Assembly: GCA_963971535.1 (NCBI GenBank)
Contig: CAXASK010002027.1
Span: 87,501-151,500, forward strand
From: Notolepis coatsorum
Taxonomy: Eukaryota; Chordata; Actinopteri; Aulopiformes; Paralepididae
Length of the DNA: 64,000 nucleotides
Reading direction: 5' to 3'
Shown here: piece after piece, positions 21,990 through 34,341 of the stretch
Layout: each line of letters opens with the position of its first letter
How positions within the stretch are numbered: position 1 is the first letter of the stretch
Program-made: the position numbers and the translations under genes
Notes under the pieces: generated by a model
What the model saw: only the letters and a program-made list of their open reading frames with translations
The model's database searches: none
What the model was told of the DNA's origin: nothing

Positions 21990-22862
21990 GTCATGAGTAA
22001 ACCTTTTTACCGTAATCACAAAAATATACTTTAAGCGTGATTCTTTCTTTAAGTAGAACCTTCTACGTTTTTGACTGTAAGAAAACATTACGTAACTTTT
22101 TAGTCATGAGTAAACCTTTTTACCGTAATCACAAAAATATACTTTAAGCGTGATTCTTTCTTTAAGTAGAACCTTCTACGTTTTTGACTGTAAGAAAACA
22201 TTACGTAACTTTTTAGTCATGAGTAAACCTTTTTACCGTAATCACAAAAATATACTTTAAGCGTGATTCTTTCTTTAAGTAGAACCTTCTACGTTTTTGA
22301 CTGTAAGAAAACATTATGTAACTTTTTAGTCATGAGTAAACCTTTTTACCGTAATCACAAAAATATACTTTAAGCGTGATTCTTTCTTTAAGTAGAACCT
22401 TCTACGTTTTTGACTGTAAGAAAACATTACGTAACTTTTTAGTCATGAGTAAACCTTTTTACCGTAATCACAAAAATATACTTTAAGCGTGATTCTTTCT
22501 TTAAGTAGAACCTTCTACGTTTTTGACTGTAAGAAAACATTACGTAACTTTTTAGTCATGAGTAAACCTTTTTACCGTAATCACAAAAATATACTTTAAG
22601 CGTGATTCTTTCTTTAAGTAGAACCTTCTACGTTTTTGACTGTAAGAAAACATTACGTAACTTTTTAGTCATGAGTAAACCTTTTTACCGTAATCACAAA
22701 AATATACTTTAAGCGTGATTCTTTCTTTAAGTAGAACCTTCTACGTTTTTGACTGTAAGAAAACATTACGTAACTTTTTAGTCATGAGTAAACCTTTTTA
22801 CCGTAATCACAAAAATATACTTTAAGCGTGATTCTTTCTTTAAGTAGAACCTTCTACGTTTT
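21990..22862. repeat. 113-bp tandem array, about 8 units
   Basis: Same unit as 5898-7332, contracted (or there expanded) by five units. Confidence 0.95.
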
Positions 22863-23517
22863 GTTTTTTCAAATCTGTAATTAATTCTACTCCAGAGGCA
22901 CCTGACAGCAGTCATTTCGGTTCATATTCTTTCGGCTTTTGATACCTATTTAAATAGTATAAAGCCCAACTCACTTGAACTTATGTTCTTAGCCTCGGAA
23001 CCTCCAATCCGTTTTGACAGACCTATAAACCAGTGACTTGGCCGCCCAAGCACCACAGCGTCCTGTATGCTGAGGCTTCCAAGTCCCCACAAATCTGATA
23101 GGCCCGTCGGATACAGAGACCCTGATGCTCGCTCTGTCCCCCCGCGTCAAGGTGCTAAGCTTGATGAGAGTTTGCAGAGTCTCAATTTTTTACCCATAGG
23201 CGCCGGTGAGTGTACATCTCATGCAGCTGATATGGCTGGTAGGGTGCTAACCCACCAAATGGTTGCTGTCAGGAAATCCCTTCCGAATGAAATAGATTAC
23301 AAATTCACTTTACTTTACTCTGGGTTTAGAGCAAGGACTGGTCATCTTTACATATTATACTTAGAATATACACAAAATGCATGTAGTATTCTATGTCATG
23401 TTTCTTCCTAAATGACAATAACACTTTATATTATTCCTCTTGACAGATGAGCTGTATGTCAAGTGCAGTTTGCACTTGCTTGAGTCACTTGTGTCAGGGC
23501 CCCAGAGAGTAAGGATA

Positions 23518-25086
23518 CTATTGATTCTCCTTCCGGGCTTTGAATTCCTCCCTTGTTGTCCTCACCTCTGCTTGCTGTTCTGGGGTTAGTGCGGCCCACT
23601 CGTCTGGAGGTAGGTATATGTAATTCTTCTTCCGGGATCTAAATTCCTCCCTTGTTGTCCTCACCTCTGCTTGCTGTTCTGGGGTTAGTGCGGCCCACTC
23701 GTCTGCAGGTAGGTATTGGTACTTCCTTTTCCCTGTTCTGTCCTTGGTTGTTTTCGGGGGGAACTCCTGGGAGGCCCCCCTTTTGTCAGATAGCATTTTG
23801 GCTTGGTCATACAGCATACATTCGATACGTAACTGGTCTTGTGACCATGCTGCGCATCGGGCTGCCAGTGGGTTACCCCCTGGGACTCCTCTGAATAGCT
23901 TTTCAAGCAGTAAGCATGATCCTTGCATAGGTGTTCCATTCATGACTGATCCTGCTGCATCATTGAGAGACATGCTCCCGCCTCGCACCTGTGGGATTAG
24001 TTTCTCCACCATCTTATACCCTGGATCTTGACCGGGGGTCCTTACTTCTCTTTCCATCAGTTGGTCCATTGAGGCCCTTTCGGGGATCTCTAGTCCTTTG
24101 AGATGTCTCAACATGCGAGCTAGCGTCTTGTGTGCTTGTATCTCCTGAGCGAGCATCTGCTGCGCCAGCTTCTCATGAGCTAGCACCTGCTGCACCAGTT
24201 TCTTCTGAGCTACCCGTGCCAACTTCTCCTGAGCTAGCATCTGCCGCGCCAGCCTCTCCTGAGCTACCCGTGCCAGCTTCTCCTGGGCTAGCTTCTCTTG
24301 TGCTAGCTCCTCCTGAGCTAGCTTCTCTTGTGCTAGCTCCTCCTGAGCTAGCTTCTCTTGTGCTAGCTCCTCCTGAGCTAGCTTCTGGCGTGCCAGCTCC
24401 TCCCGAGCTAGCATCTCCTGGGCTAGCTCCTCCTGAGCTAGCGTTGGTCGTGCCAGCTCCTCCTGAGCTAGCTTCTCTCGTGCTAGCTCCTCCTGAGCTA
24501 GCTTCTCTTGTGCTAGCTCCTCCTGAGCTAGCTTTGGGCGTGCCAGCTCCTCCTGAGCTAGCTTCTCTCGTGCTAGCTCCTCCTGAGCTAGCTTCTCTTG
24601 TGCTAGCTCCTCCTGAGCTAGCTTTGGGCGTGCCAGCTCCTCCTGAGCTAGGTTCTCTCGTGCTAGCTCCTCCTGAGCTAGCTTCCCTTGTGCTAGCTCC
24701 TCCTGAGCTAGCTTCTGGCGTGCCAGCTCCTCCTGAGCTAGCATCTCCTGGGCTAGCTCCTCCTGAGCTAGCGTTGGTCGTGCCAGCTCCTCCTGAGCTA
24801 GCTTCTCTCGTGCTAGCTCCTCCTGAGCTAGCTTCTCTTGTGCTAGCTCCTCCTGAGCTAGCTTTGGGCGTGCCAGCTCCTCCTGAGCTAGCTTCTCTCG
24901 TGCTAGCTCCTCCTGAGCTAGCTTCCCTTGTGCTAGCTCCTCCTGAGCTAGCTTCTGGCGTGCCAGCTCCTCCTGAGCTAGCATCTCCTGGGCTAGCTCC
25001 TCCTGAGCTAGCGTTGGCTTGTTAGCCGATGGCGAGCTAGTTAGCTTGCAGTCCTGTGAACGGTCTTTTTTGACTGCGCTCCACAT
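23518..25086 (-). CDS. Gag-like protein with decapeptide repeats, copy 2
   Basis: 522 codons, the duplicate of the frame at 7991-9559, with very few changes. One repeat unit reads LARENLAQEE where copy 1 has LAREKLAQEE. Domain order and both C-terminal 32-residue repeats (DEWAALTPEQQAEV) are the same. It follows the second PBS-like site at 25796 and its leader. Confidence 0.6.
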   Translation of the reverse strand: MWSAVKKDRSQDCKLTSSPSANKPTLAQEELAQEMLAQEELARQKLAQEELAQGKLAQEELAREKLAQEELARPKLAQEELAQEKLAQEELAREKLAQEELARPTLAQEELAQEMLAQEELARQKLAQEELAQGKLAQEELARENLAQEELARPKLAQEELAQEKLAQEELAREKLAQEELARPKLAQEELAQEKLAQEELAREKLAQEELARPTLAQEELAQEMLAREELARQKLAQEELAQEKLAQEELAQEKLAQEELAQEKLAQEKLARVAQERLARQMLAQEKLARVAQKKLVQQVLAHEKLAQQMLAQEIQAHKTLARMLRHLKGLEIPERASMDQLMEREVRTPGQDPGYKMVEKLIPQVRGGSMSLNDAAGSVMNGTPMQGSCLLLEKLFRGVPGGNPLAARCAAWSQDQLRIECMLYDQAKMLSDKRGASQEFPPKTTKDRTGKRKYQYLPADEWAALTPEQQAEVRTTREEFRSRKKNYIYLPPDEWAALTPEQQAEVRTTREEFKARKENQ

Positions 25087-25482
25087 CCAGTCTCTCCTCC
25101 TTACAAACAGTGTCTTTGGGCTAGGGAGCCCTCGCTTTTCTGTGAACGGTCGTTTTGACTTCGCTTCACATCCAGTCTCCCCACCTTACAAACAGTGTCT
25201 CTGGGCTAGGGAGCCCTCGCTTTTCTGTGAACGGTCGTTTTGACTTCGCTTCACATCCAGTCTCCCCACCTTACAAACAGTGTCTCTGGGCTAGGGAGCC
25301 CTCGCTTTTCTGTGAACGGTCGTTTTGACTTCGCTTCACATCCAGTCTCCCCACCTTACAAACAGTGTCTCTGGGCTAGGGAGCCCTCGCTTTTCTGTGA
25401 ACGGTCGTTTTGACTTCGCTTCACATCCACACTCCGCTCCTTACAAACAGTGTCTCTGGGCTAGGGAGCCCTCGCCTTGGGT
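25056..25482. repeat. 85-bp tandem array, 5 units
   Basis: Same unit as 9529-10040, one unit fewer. Starts are at 25056, 25142, 25227, 25312 and 25397. Confidence 0.93.
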
Positions 25483-25796
25483 AGGGCCAGTTCTCTTCCT
25501 GTGGGCAAAGCACGAAATTATGTTGCACTTGTAACTCCCCCCAGAGCTCTATAAACATTATGTTACCCTTTAGTTGTGAGTAAACGTTGCTTTAATCACC
25601 AAGATAGAGCTTTCTATTCATTTGTGATATCCCCGAGTACAGCCTTCCACTCGAGTCGCCAGTAGAGCTTTCTACTTTAATTTTTGCCAAATCTGTAATT
25701 TAATTTTACTCCAGAGGCTTTTGACAGTAGTCCTGTCTTCTTCGGCCGTTTAGCACCTATTTTGGTTAGTATAAATGCACATCGCCAGGGACGCCA

Positions 25797-27726
25797 TGTT
25801 GAATGCCCACGCCATCTCTTAGGTCAGATCGATAACTTCATAACTCATTGGTCTGCCTATCTTGACCTCAAACAGCGTCCTGTGAAGTGGTTGACACGCA
25901 GAACCAACCGAGTCTACAAAATGTTGTTGTTACCACTGACCGACAAGAGACAGCGAATGCACCGTTCCGACCCCCGTCAGTCATCGACCTTAGGTCGAGT
26001 GATTGAAGTTGCGGAATCTTTTATTTTATTTGCACTGGGACGGGCTCTCTTTAATTAGAGGAGGTCCATTTTCCTTATCCGTAACATGTATTATCACTGT
26101 ATGGATTTACTTGATAATCCCATTATACAGAATCCACCTTTAGTCCTTAATGCAGGGATAAAGCCACTTATTCTATTTTACATTAATACATAATCATATG
26201 TCTCCTAAGTACACGTATTATCACTATATGGCTTTACTTGATAATCCCATTATACAGAATCCACCTTTAGTCCTTAATGCAGGGATAAAGCCACTTATTC
26301 TATTTTACATTAATACATAATCATATGTCTCCTAAGTACACGTATTATCACTATATGGCTTTACTTGATAATCCCATTATACAGAATCCACCTTTAGTCC
26401 TTAATGCAGGGATAAAGCCACTTATTCTATTTTACATCATTAATCAAAAATGCATGGGGTGAAGTTACAAGGCAAAACACATTTCATGCTTACCCGGTCG
26501 TCTGGTCGTCTGGTCAGAAGAAAGGATACAAATCATATTTATAAAGAGGTAATTTTAATTAGAAAAAGCTAGTTACAAAAAGATACTGAAGTGGAAAGCA
26601 CCCAATTCAGTTTAAAATAAGCACAGAACAAAACATCTCATCATGCACGGCTTGTGCCCAGTGTCGAGCACCATTCGTCTCTTTTATTTGATATTGTATC
26701 GTATTTCTGATTGGTCTAAACACAGTGATGTCAAATGGTCGTCATTTCTGTTTAGCAAACCAACATACAATACATAATTCGTTATGGACTCCTCCTTCTT
26801 TGTACTATCGTTACCGCTAGTTACCTAGTGATTTTTAAGTAACAGAAAGTCCCTTTTTCCTTCTAAACAGACAACGGCTTTGTCTGTGGTGACCACGTGA
26901 TATCGTACCATGTACGAGGCCTCTCCATAGTTATCTCTTAAGGATCCCCCCAGACAAACAGTTTTTACACATTATTCTGTTAGTATTATTCTCTACTGAC
27001 ACTCAATTTATAAGCATGCCATTTTGAAAACTTTTACTGTACACATCAAACATTTAATTGTTATATAGTTTCTTTTTTAAGATCTCCCTCTATAGATTCA
27101 AGACTCCCTGGTTTTCAACCAGCAACCCTTCCCGTCTGAAAGGGTTAACATTACAGCTCCCTCTCCTCTGCTGTTGCAGCCTCAGGGCCACATCCCTCAG
27201 GTTAACTCCCCTTTCACAGACACCGGCCCCTTCTATGGAGACACCGGAGAGGAGGGAGGGAGACTCTCCAGCATGAGTACATAGTACACAGTACATAGTG
27301 GATAGTACATGTACATGGTACATGTATGTGTATACACATACATGTATAATACAGCACATATATAGTATACAGTGTACATATATATATGCACATACTGGTT
27401 TTATTTTATGCAGACAGGACAGGGTTAAACTGTGCCGACTTGCTCTCAGCTCAGGCCTGCTCTTCACTCCGACTGCACATTAACTGTAACATAGTTTTAT
27501 AAGTGTATAAAGAGTATACAGGTCATATACATAGCTTCAATCATATATAATAAACATATGAATTTTATACAAAGTGTCACTCGTCGACTTGTGGCACTTA
27601 AAATGTGTTTACACATAACGTGTTTCTATTCCATTGTCCAGGAAGAATCTACAGACATTCCCCATAATCATATATAAGATCAGGATGTCATACCCAGTGT
27701 CACTTAGTTGGCTGTGACACTTTACA
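25797..27726 (-). repeat. LTR C (right, 5' in element sense)
   Basis: 1,930 bp with the same ends as LTR A. It has three 126-bp units (26085-26440) and lacks about 40 bp present in LTR A. It is followed directly by the target duplication ACCTC at 27727-27731. Confidence 0.85.
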
Positions 27727-27731
27727 ACCTC

Positions 27732-28454
<723 letters not shown>

Positions 28455-28455
<1 letters not shown>

Positions 28456-28577
28456 GTCTCTCTCTGTGCTACGCTGTAGGCTAGCATGTACCTGGGTCTC
28501 TCTCTGTACTACGCTGTAGGCTAGCAGGCACCTGGGTCTCTCTCTGTGCTACGCTGTAGGCTAGCATGCACCTGGGC
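28455..28577. repeat. 40-bp minisatellite, 3 units
   Basis: Three units share TACGCTGTAGGCTAGCA followed by ACCTGGG and differ at one or two bases. The stretch to its right (28578-28800) holds nothing I recognise. Confidence 0.85.
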
Positions 28578-28887
28578 CTCTCTCACACACAGAGTCGTGT
28601 CAGACTCTGGCAGAAGATTGCCAATGGAGTGTTCCTTTAAGGGTTGGTAATATCAGTGTGGCTATGTTAGAGCAGGGTTTAGGTTCTGGTGCGGTCTGGT
28701 CTGGTCTGGCCTGGCCCTCTCTCTCTCTCCACACATGCTGTTGTGTCCTCCAGGGGTTTTAGTGGTCAGGGTCTGATCAGAGCATCTAAGTCCACCGGCT
28801 CAGCCTGTTGCTGTTTTTTTTTCTTTTTACCCTCCTTTCAACTCCCTCCGTAGGCATCTCTTCCACTCTCCTATTCCCTCCTATTCC

Positions 28888-28890
<3 letters not shown>

Positions 28891-28937
<47 letters not shown>

Positions 28938-28958
28938 TCTCTCTCTCTCCTCTCTCCT

Positions 28959-29023
<65 letters not shown>

Positions 29024-29229
29024 TATGTTTATCTGCTGCCTGCAGATTTGTCATTTCCCCCTCCTCTCCCTTAGGATTTGCTTGCTCCCTCCTTTCATCA
29101 GAGAAATGAATGTCTTCTCTCTCTCTTTCTCGCCTCCATCTCTCTATCCTCTCCTCTCTCTCTCTTCTCTCTTCTCTCTCTCTCTCCTCTCTCTCTCTCA
29201 CTCTCTCGTCCTCTCTCTCTCTCTCTCTC

Positions 29230-29266
<37 letters not shown>

Positions 29267-29276
29267 CCTCTCTCTA
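28891..29276. repeat. (CT)n-rich microsatellite blocks
   Basis: Two CT-rich blocks (28891-29028 and 29117-29276) are split by a short unique stretch. The pieces 29277-29518 hold a small TG repeat and a run of about 20 G near 29406-29426, with no gene. Confidence 0.95.
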
Positions 29277-29518
29277 TGGTTACACAGGGTGTTTTCGTCA
29301 GGTTGAATTCCATTACCTGTGTCTGTACATTTGTGTGTGTGTGCGTTGTGTGTGCGTGTGTGTGTTTGTTTGTATGTGTGTCTGATTACCACTCTTAGGC
29401 TGGGGGGTGGGGGGGGGGGGGGGGGCGAGATGAAAGGGTCAGTGTTCTTTTGAAGCCGGCATTCCACCATTAACTCAGGGTTAGGTTGGTGAGTCTGGTT
29501 ATATCTGACAGGGGACTC

Positions 29519-30371
29519 TGTTGATCCTCTACTGGTGTCTGTTGGTCCTCTACTGGTGCCTGTTGGTCCTCTACTGGTGCCTGTTGATCCTCTACTGGTG
29601 TCTGTTGGTCCTCTACTGGTGCCTGTTGGTCCTCTTACTGGTGCCTGTTGATCCTCTACTGGTGCCTGTTGATCCTCTACTGGTGTCTGTTGATCCTCTA
29701 CTGGTGCCTGTTGGTCCTCTACTGGTGCCTGTTGATCCTCTACTGGTGTCTGTTGGTCCTCTACTGGTGCCTGTTGGTCCTCTACTGGTGTATGTTGATC
29801 CTCTACTGGTGTCTGTTGATCCTCTACTGGTGCCTGTTGGTCCTCTACTCGGTGCCTGTTGGTCCTCTACTGGTGCCTATTGGTCCTCTACTGGTGCCTG
29901 TTGATCCTCTACTGGTGTCTGTTGGTCCTCTACTGGTGCCTGTTGGTCCTCTACTGGTGTATGTTGATCCTCTACTGGTGCCGTGTTGATCCTCTACTGG
30001 TGTCTGTTGGTCCTCTACTGGTGCCTGTTGGTCCTCTACTGGTGTATGTTGATCCTCTACTGGTGCCTGTTGATCCTCTACTGGTGTCTGTTGGTCCTCT
30101 ACTGGTGCCTGTTGGTCCTCTACTGGTGTATGTTGATCCTCTACTGGTGCCTGTTGATCCTCCACTGGTGTCTGTTGGTCCTCTACTGGTGCCTGTTGGT
30201 CCTCTACTGGTGTATGTTGATCCTCTACTGGTGTCTGTTGATCCTCTACTGGTGCCTGTTGGTCCTCTACTGGTGTCTGTTGGTCCTCTACTGGTGTCTG
30301 TTGATCCTCTACTGGTGTCTGTTGATCCTCTACTGGTGCCTGTTGGTCCTCTACTGGTGTCTGTTGATCCG
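29519..30371. repeat. 21-bp minisatellite, about 40 units
   Basis: Repeats of TCCTCTACTGGTGCCTGTTGG with C/T and A/G variants at fixed positions. All plus frames and one minus frame stay open over long stretches because the period is a multiple of three. The minus strand reads a heptad PVEDQQA or PVEDQQT. No start context or flanking domain supports a protein. Confidence 0.95.
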
Positions 30372-30381
30372 GTTACCGTTG

Positions 30382-30520
30382 GTAGTGTGATAGTAAAGGG
30401 TTAACCTTCTGTAGTGTGGCAGTGAAAGGGTTAACCTGCTGTTGTGTGGCAGTGAAAGGGTTAACATTCTGTGTATTGTCGCAGTGAAAGGGTTAACCAT
30501 TAACAGTGAAAGGGATAACA
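30382..30520. repeat. 30-bp tandem repeat with GTTAAC, 4-5 units
   Basis: Units of the type GTGTGGCAGTGAAAGGGTTA and AC, each holding AAAGGGTTAAC. They start directly after the 21-bp array and run up to the L2 LINE. Confidence 0.8.
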
Positions 30521-30529
30521 CAGAGATGC

Positions 30530-31073
30530 TTATCACTATGTTTACTTCAACCTGTTCCTCCATACTTAACTCTGTCGCTCCACTCAAAGTAAAAAAGCCC
30601 AAGCCGGAACCCCAACCCTGGCTTAACGACACCACCCGTGACCTAAGGAGACTGTCCAGACAAGCTGAGCACAGATGGAAGAAAGCTCCAAATACATTTT
30701 GACCTTCTGAAAGACCACCTCAGGAATTACCGACAGGGAGTCAAAGTGGCAAGAGTAAAGTATTTCTCTGATTTGATTTCCATAAATTGTCATAACCCCA
30801 GAATATTTGTTCCCGCCCCTGCTCCCTGTACTGATGTATCTCCCTCCAAATGTGAGGAGCTGCTCAACTTCTTCATCAGTAAGGTGGAAACAATTAGGTC
30901 CAGCATCCTGCCCTCCACCCTCACCCCAACCCCCGAACCCCCCAATATGTGTTGCCCAACTCAACAGCTTTGAACCCATCTCCCTAGCATCTCTCACTGA
31001 AATCTGTTATGTATCCCCTTGACACTGTCCCAACCTGTCTCCTAAAAGACAGCCTTGACACACTGGGCCCCAG
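30530..31073 (+). mobile_element. L2-like LINE, segment 1 (5' part)
   Basis: Plus-strand remnants in several frames: KPEPQPWLNDTTRDLRRLSR, KCEELLNFFISKVETIRSS and DTVPTCLLKDS. These match the region just ahead of the RT in the L2 fragment at 868-1489. The LINE is decayed, with several stops and frame changes. It is then cut by a hAT insertion and resumes at 31931. Confidence 0.75.
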
Positions 31074-31922
31074 CAGGCCCGGACTGGCCATCGGGAGCAC
31101 CGGGAGTTTTCCCGGTGGCCTGGCCTGCACAGATAAAAAAAAAAAAAAAAAAAAAAGATTAAAAAAATATATTATAATTATTATTTTTTTATAATAATTT
31201 TTTTTTTTTGCCAGGTCATTGTTTCTAGTTGTGGCGGCGGCGCGATAGTTAGATAACCTAGGTGGGTGGGGAACAACCAGGATTTCACTGTCTGCGACAG
31301 AGTTGGAGAACTATCTGACTCTCTCCCTCGGATCACACACACACAATGGAGCCGTGCTGCCGCTTGTGATTGGTGGAGGCGGGACCAGGCGATACAACTG
31401 ATTGACAGTGGAGGCGGCGAATGGAATGGCAGATGGCACTCAGAATACTGTAACAGCCAGGCAGTGAGCCAGGTAGTTTTGTAATAATGAAAGGTCTGTT
31501 ATTTAATGTTTGTGTAAGGGCTATTTTAACTGTTGATGGGTAGTGCATCAGTAAAGTGAATATGGTATTGTGCTCTTGCTCTGTTTGAATAGGTGGAGAG
31601 AGTGGTTAACTGTATTATAATAGTAAATAGACAAATATGTTGTGCTCTTGCTTTTTTCTTTTTGAAGGTGGAGAGAGTAGCATTGCTAGTGCCACAGCAG
31701 TTTTATTTGAGGTTCATAACAGTACATTGTACTAAGCAATTGTTGGCTCATTAGTTTGTGATTCACATGCACTAAAATTCACCAGAATGCAGGAAATTAA
31801 GTCTTTGTAACAAAAAAAATCCTGGTGGGGGACCCCCAGACCCCCCGCTTAAACCTGACTGACTGGGGCTATAATTTCGCGCTATATCTCCCGGTATGAA
31901 TTATTTCCCCAGTCCGGCCCTG
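31074..31922. mobile_element. Non-autonomous hAT transposon (849 bp)
   Basis: Terminal inverted repeats are CAGGCCCGGACTGG on the left and the reverse complement CCAGTCCGGCCCTG on the right. The 8-bp flanks GGCCCCAG (31066-31073) and GGACCCAG (31923-31930) form a target duplication with one mismatch, as expected for hAT. It holds A/T-rich runs and no transposase frame. It interrupts the L2 LINE, whose reading resumes at once on the right. Confidence 0.85.
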
Positions 31923-31930
31923 GGACCCAG

Positions 31931-32167
31931 CATCCTTGCTATTGTTATTAACTCCATAACCTCTGGGTCCATCCCCTCCTACCTCAAGCATGCCATGGTT
32001 GAGCCACACCTAAAAAAAACTACCATTGACCCTGCCACACTCAGTAACTACAGGCCCATTTCTAAACTACCTTTCCTAGCTAAGATCTTAAAAAAGGTAG
32101 TCCTGTCACAGCTCCTTCCATACTTAGATCATAACAAATGTATTGATAAGTTCCAGTCAGGTTTCAG
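31931..32167 (+). mobile_element. L2-like LINE, segment 2 (RT start)
   Basis: Open in one frame: PSILAIVINSITSGSIPSYL, then KTTIDPATLSNYRPISKLPF and LDHNKCIDKFQSGFS. These are the RT motifs also seen at 868-1489. It is cut at FQSGF by a MITE at 32168 and resumes at 41112 with STESALLK. Confidence 0.85.
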
Positions 32168-32507
32168 CAGGGGTGTAAAAAGTACCCAGAAATTATACTT
32201 AAGTGAAAGTATGGGTACCGTCTCAAAATCGTACTCAAGTAAAAGTCAGAGTATCTGGCTAAAAACACAAAAAAGTTTCTACTTTTAAATGTACTTAAGT
32301 ACTAAAAAGTTAAAGTTAAAACTTTTTTTCTGACTATTCTTCTGATAGCGGGTGTTTAATCAAAGATCCCCGCTTTCTAGTCTTGCACAAGGACCAATCA
32401 GCATAGGTATGGGCGGGTTCATTTTCCATTCATGGGGATTTGATTGTCTGTTTTTAAATAAAGTGCGTTAATAATGTTAACGTTAGTTCGACCAGAGAAA
32501 CAAATAT

Positions 32508-34341
32508 TGTAACTGAGGGGTACAATTCCCTGACTGTATTACTAGATATGATACTTACTACCACTACCTTTGTACTTAATATTCGGCCACCCAGTACTCG
32601 GCATAAATATATTATGATGAACACTGTCACGTAGATGAAACGGATCCAACACAAATGTACGAATTAGAAATAGGTCTTTATTTCTACACAGCGATGGTGT
32701 GTAGAGCAAGCACTTAATCAAATCAATCACATTTATGAATGGGAATTAGTATGCACTTTTATGGCAAGAGTATTCGTCGGTATATCAATAGAGAACGTCC
32801 AATCTCTGGTGGCGCAGGCGGTAAATATACGACCTGGAATAGTTAAGGAATAACAGCAATGATACTTTAATGATTATAGAACTGGATACACTAGGGGGGA
32901 ATTCCGGTCGCTTGTAAGACAACTGGAGAAGGGGGGGGGGGTAGAGTCTGGCTGTATCCGTCTGGCCGAGGGTATCCTGGGAGAACCCACGGTTGTGCGG
33001 CTCGGTGCCTCAGCGATCCTCGATCCACAGATGAAAGCAGTTGGACTCTCTGTGGGCCGGCTTCCTTCAGTCCACGATGGAGAGACGTGAAGCGACCTCG
33101 TCGTGTAGAGCGTCTCCTCACCTGTCGTCCTCTCCAGGGGGGGGTTTTCCAACACACGGCAGTGTTGGTCTTTATCCATAGAATAATCACTGTATACAAA
33201 GCATAATCCGTGCCTGGGAAGGCGGGCTGTCGTCGGTAGAATAATCCGGTAGAGTAAAGTTTGGTTTCTTACATATCTCGATGTAATTTACCATGAAATA
33301 TCTACAGCAAGAATTCTGGGTCTCAATGAATCCAAAATGTCAATGTGGTTAGAAGTGGTGGAGAGAATAAAAGCTAGCTTATAATGGTAGTGTCTGGTTA
33401 GGTGCGAGGGATAGTGGAGGTACTTCTCAAGGTGGGGTCCGGGGGGGGGGGGGTTCGAGCTGAGCATATGTATGTAGGTTTTTTTTTTTAGATAACAGGT
33501 ATTATGGGTATATCTTATATAAAACAACTAACCAAAAGGTGATCCCATTGGATGTGCCCTGACAATTAATGCTTGTATATCTTATCGTGTGTTGTCATGT
33601 TTGTTTATATGTTTGTTTAAAAAAGAATAAAAAAATAAAATATAAAGAATAATCCGGTATGCAGGTCCACTCGCTCGTCGGCTCTGGGGCTCCTCGGGTG
33701 CAGCCTCACATGGGGTCGGCCACCCTGGATAAGCAGCCAGTTCTCTGCCCGAAACGATGGGGTACTGACTACGATAGTATTCTCACCGTACGAAGCACTA
33801 TATATTAATAGACTATTATTAGCTTAATAGACTACGTCCAACTCGACGATATAGTGCCAAATATGACTATTCAAATATTAATATACACGATGTCTCAATA
33901 CCGATGGTAGGCCGAACTTGGCCTTACTCCCACACGTGGCGTCGCGGGGAGGCTTTACGTCTGTGACTCTATTGGAGGGTAAGAAACTGGACTAAAAGGA
34001 AGTCCTACTTTAGTAGCGCAGTATATATACGCACTATGAACAAATAGTACCGTTAGTGGTGCGGTAGCCAGATTCCTACGCGGCACTAGGACTTGTTCGT
34101 ACATGTTGAGCGGTACGTTTGAACTGGGTCTGGGGGGTATGGCAGCCTGGCACCAAGGTCTCGACCAATAGTAGAATGGAGACTATTATGGGATGTTCAG
34201 TAGGCTAGAATGGATATTCAATGCATATTGTACAAGGAATATACAAGGGATATCAGGGAATATTAGAGAATATACAAATATAATTAAATATATATATATA
34301 AATAAATATATATATTCGGTTTAATCTGGCCCTTCACAACA
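32508..34341 (-). repeat. BEL/Pao copy 2, 3' LTR with LINE-tail insertion
   Basis: The LTR is interrupted at 33252-33645 by a LINE tail flanked by a 14-bp duplication. Ends match copy 1 LTRs. Confidence 0.9.
33252..33645 (+). mobile_element. 5'-truncated L1/Tx1-like LINE tail
   Basis: This 394-bp piece matches about 45480-45867, the last codons and 3' UTR of the LINE to the right, at roughly 97 percent by eye, and ends in an A-rich tail. The perfect 14-bp duplication AGAATAATCCGGTA flanks it (33238-33251 and 33646-33659), the mark of target-primed reverse transcription. The uninterrupted site is visible in the other LTR near 40187. Confidence 0.93.

Larger units (their letters stand above)
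20795..25796 (-). other. Internal region 2 of the LTR complex (5,002 bp)
   Basis: Same order of parts as internal region 1 and nearly identical in sequence. The 649-bp length difference is almost fully explained by five fewer 113-bp units and one fewer 85-bp unit. Confidence 0.85.
2734..27726 (-). mobile_element. Non-autonomous LTR element complex: LTR-internal-LTR-internal-LTR
   Basis: Three copies of a roughly 2-kb LTR (2734-4703, 10355-20794, 25797-27726) flank two internal regions (4704-10354, 20795-25796). Ends are TGT...ACA, and the complex is bounded by the 5-bp duplication ACCTC (2729-2733, 27727-27731), so it entered as one event or grew in place afterwards. Orientation is minus. 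Next to the LTR at 10354 and 25796 lies a PBS-like TGGCGTCCCTGGCGATG, and at the other edge a purine tract GACAGAGGGGG touches the LTR start. The minus strand has a gag-like frame, and I see no protease, RT or integrase, so it resembles a LARD-type fossil needing a partner. LTR copies differ by roughly one percent by eye, so it is young. The middle LTR is split by a BEL/Pao element. Family unknown. Confidence 0.85.

Noticed and set aside
28808-29470. Ser-Leu or Arg-Glu rich frames
   Set aside because: Translations of CT-rich microsatellite blocks.
29521-30404. Several long plus and minus frames of VDPLLVPVG or EDQQAPV type
   Set aside because: All are translations of the 21-bp minisatellite. 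Several frames are open at once and no flanking domain exists.
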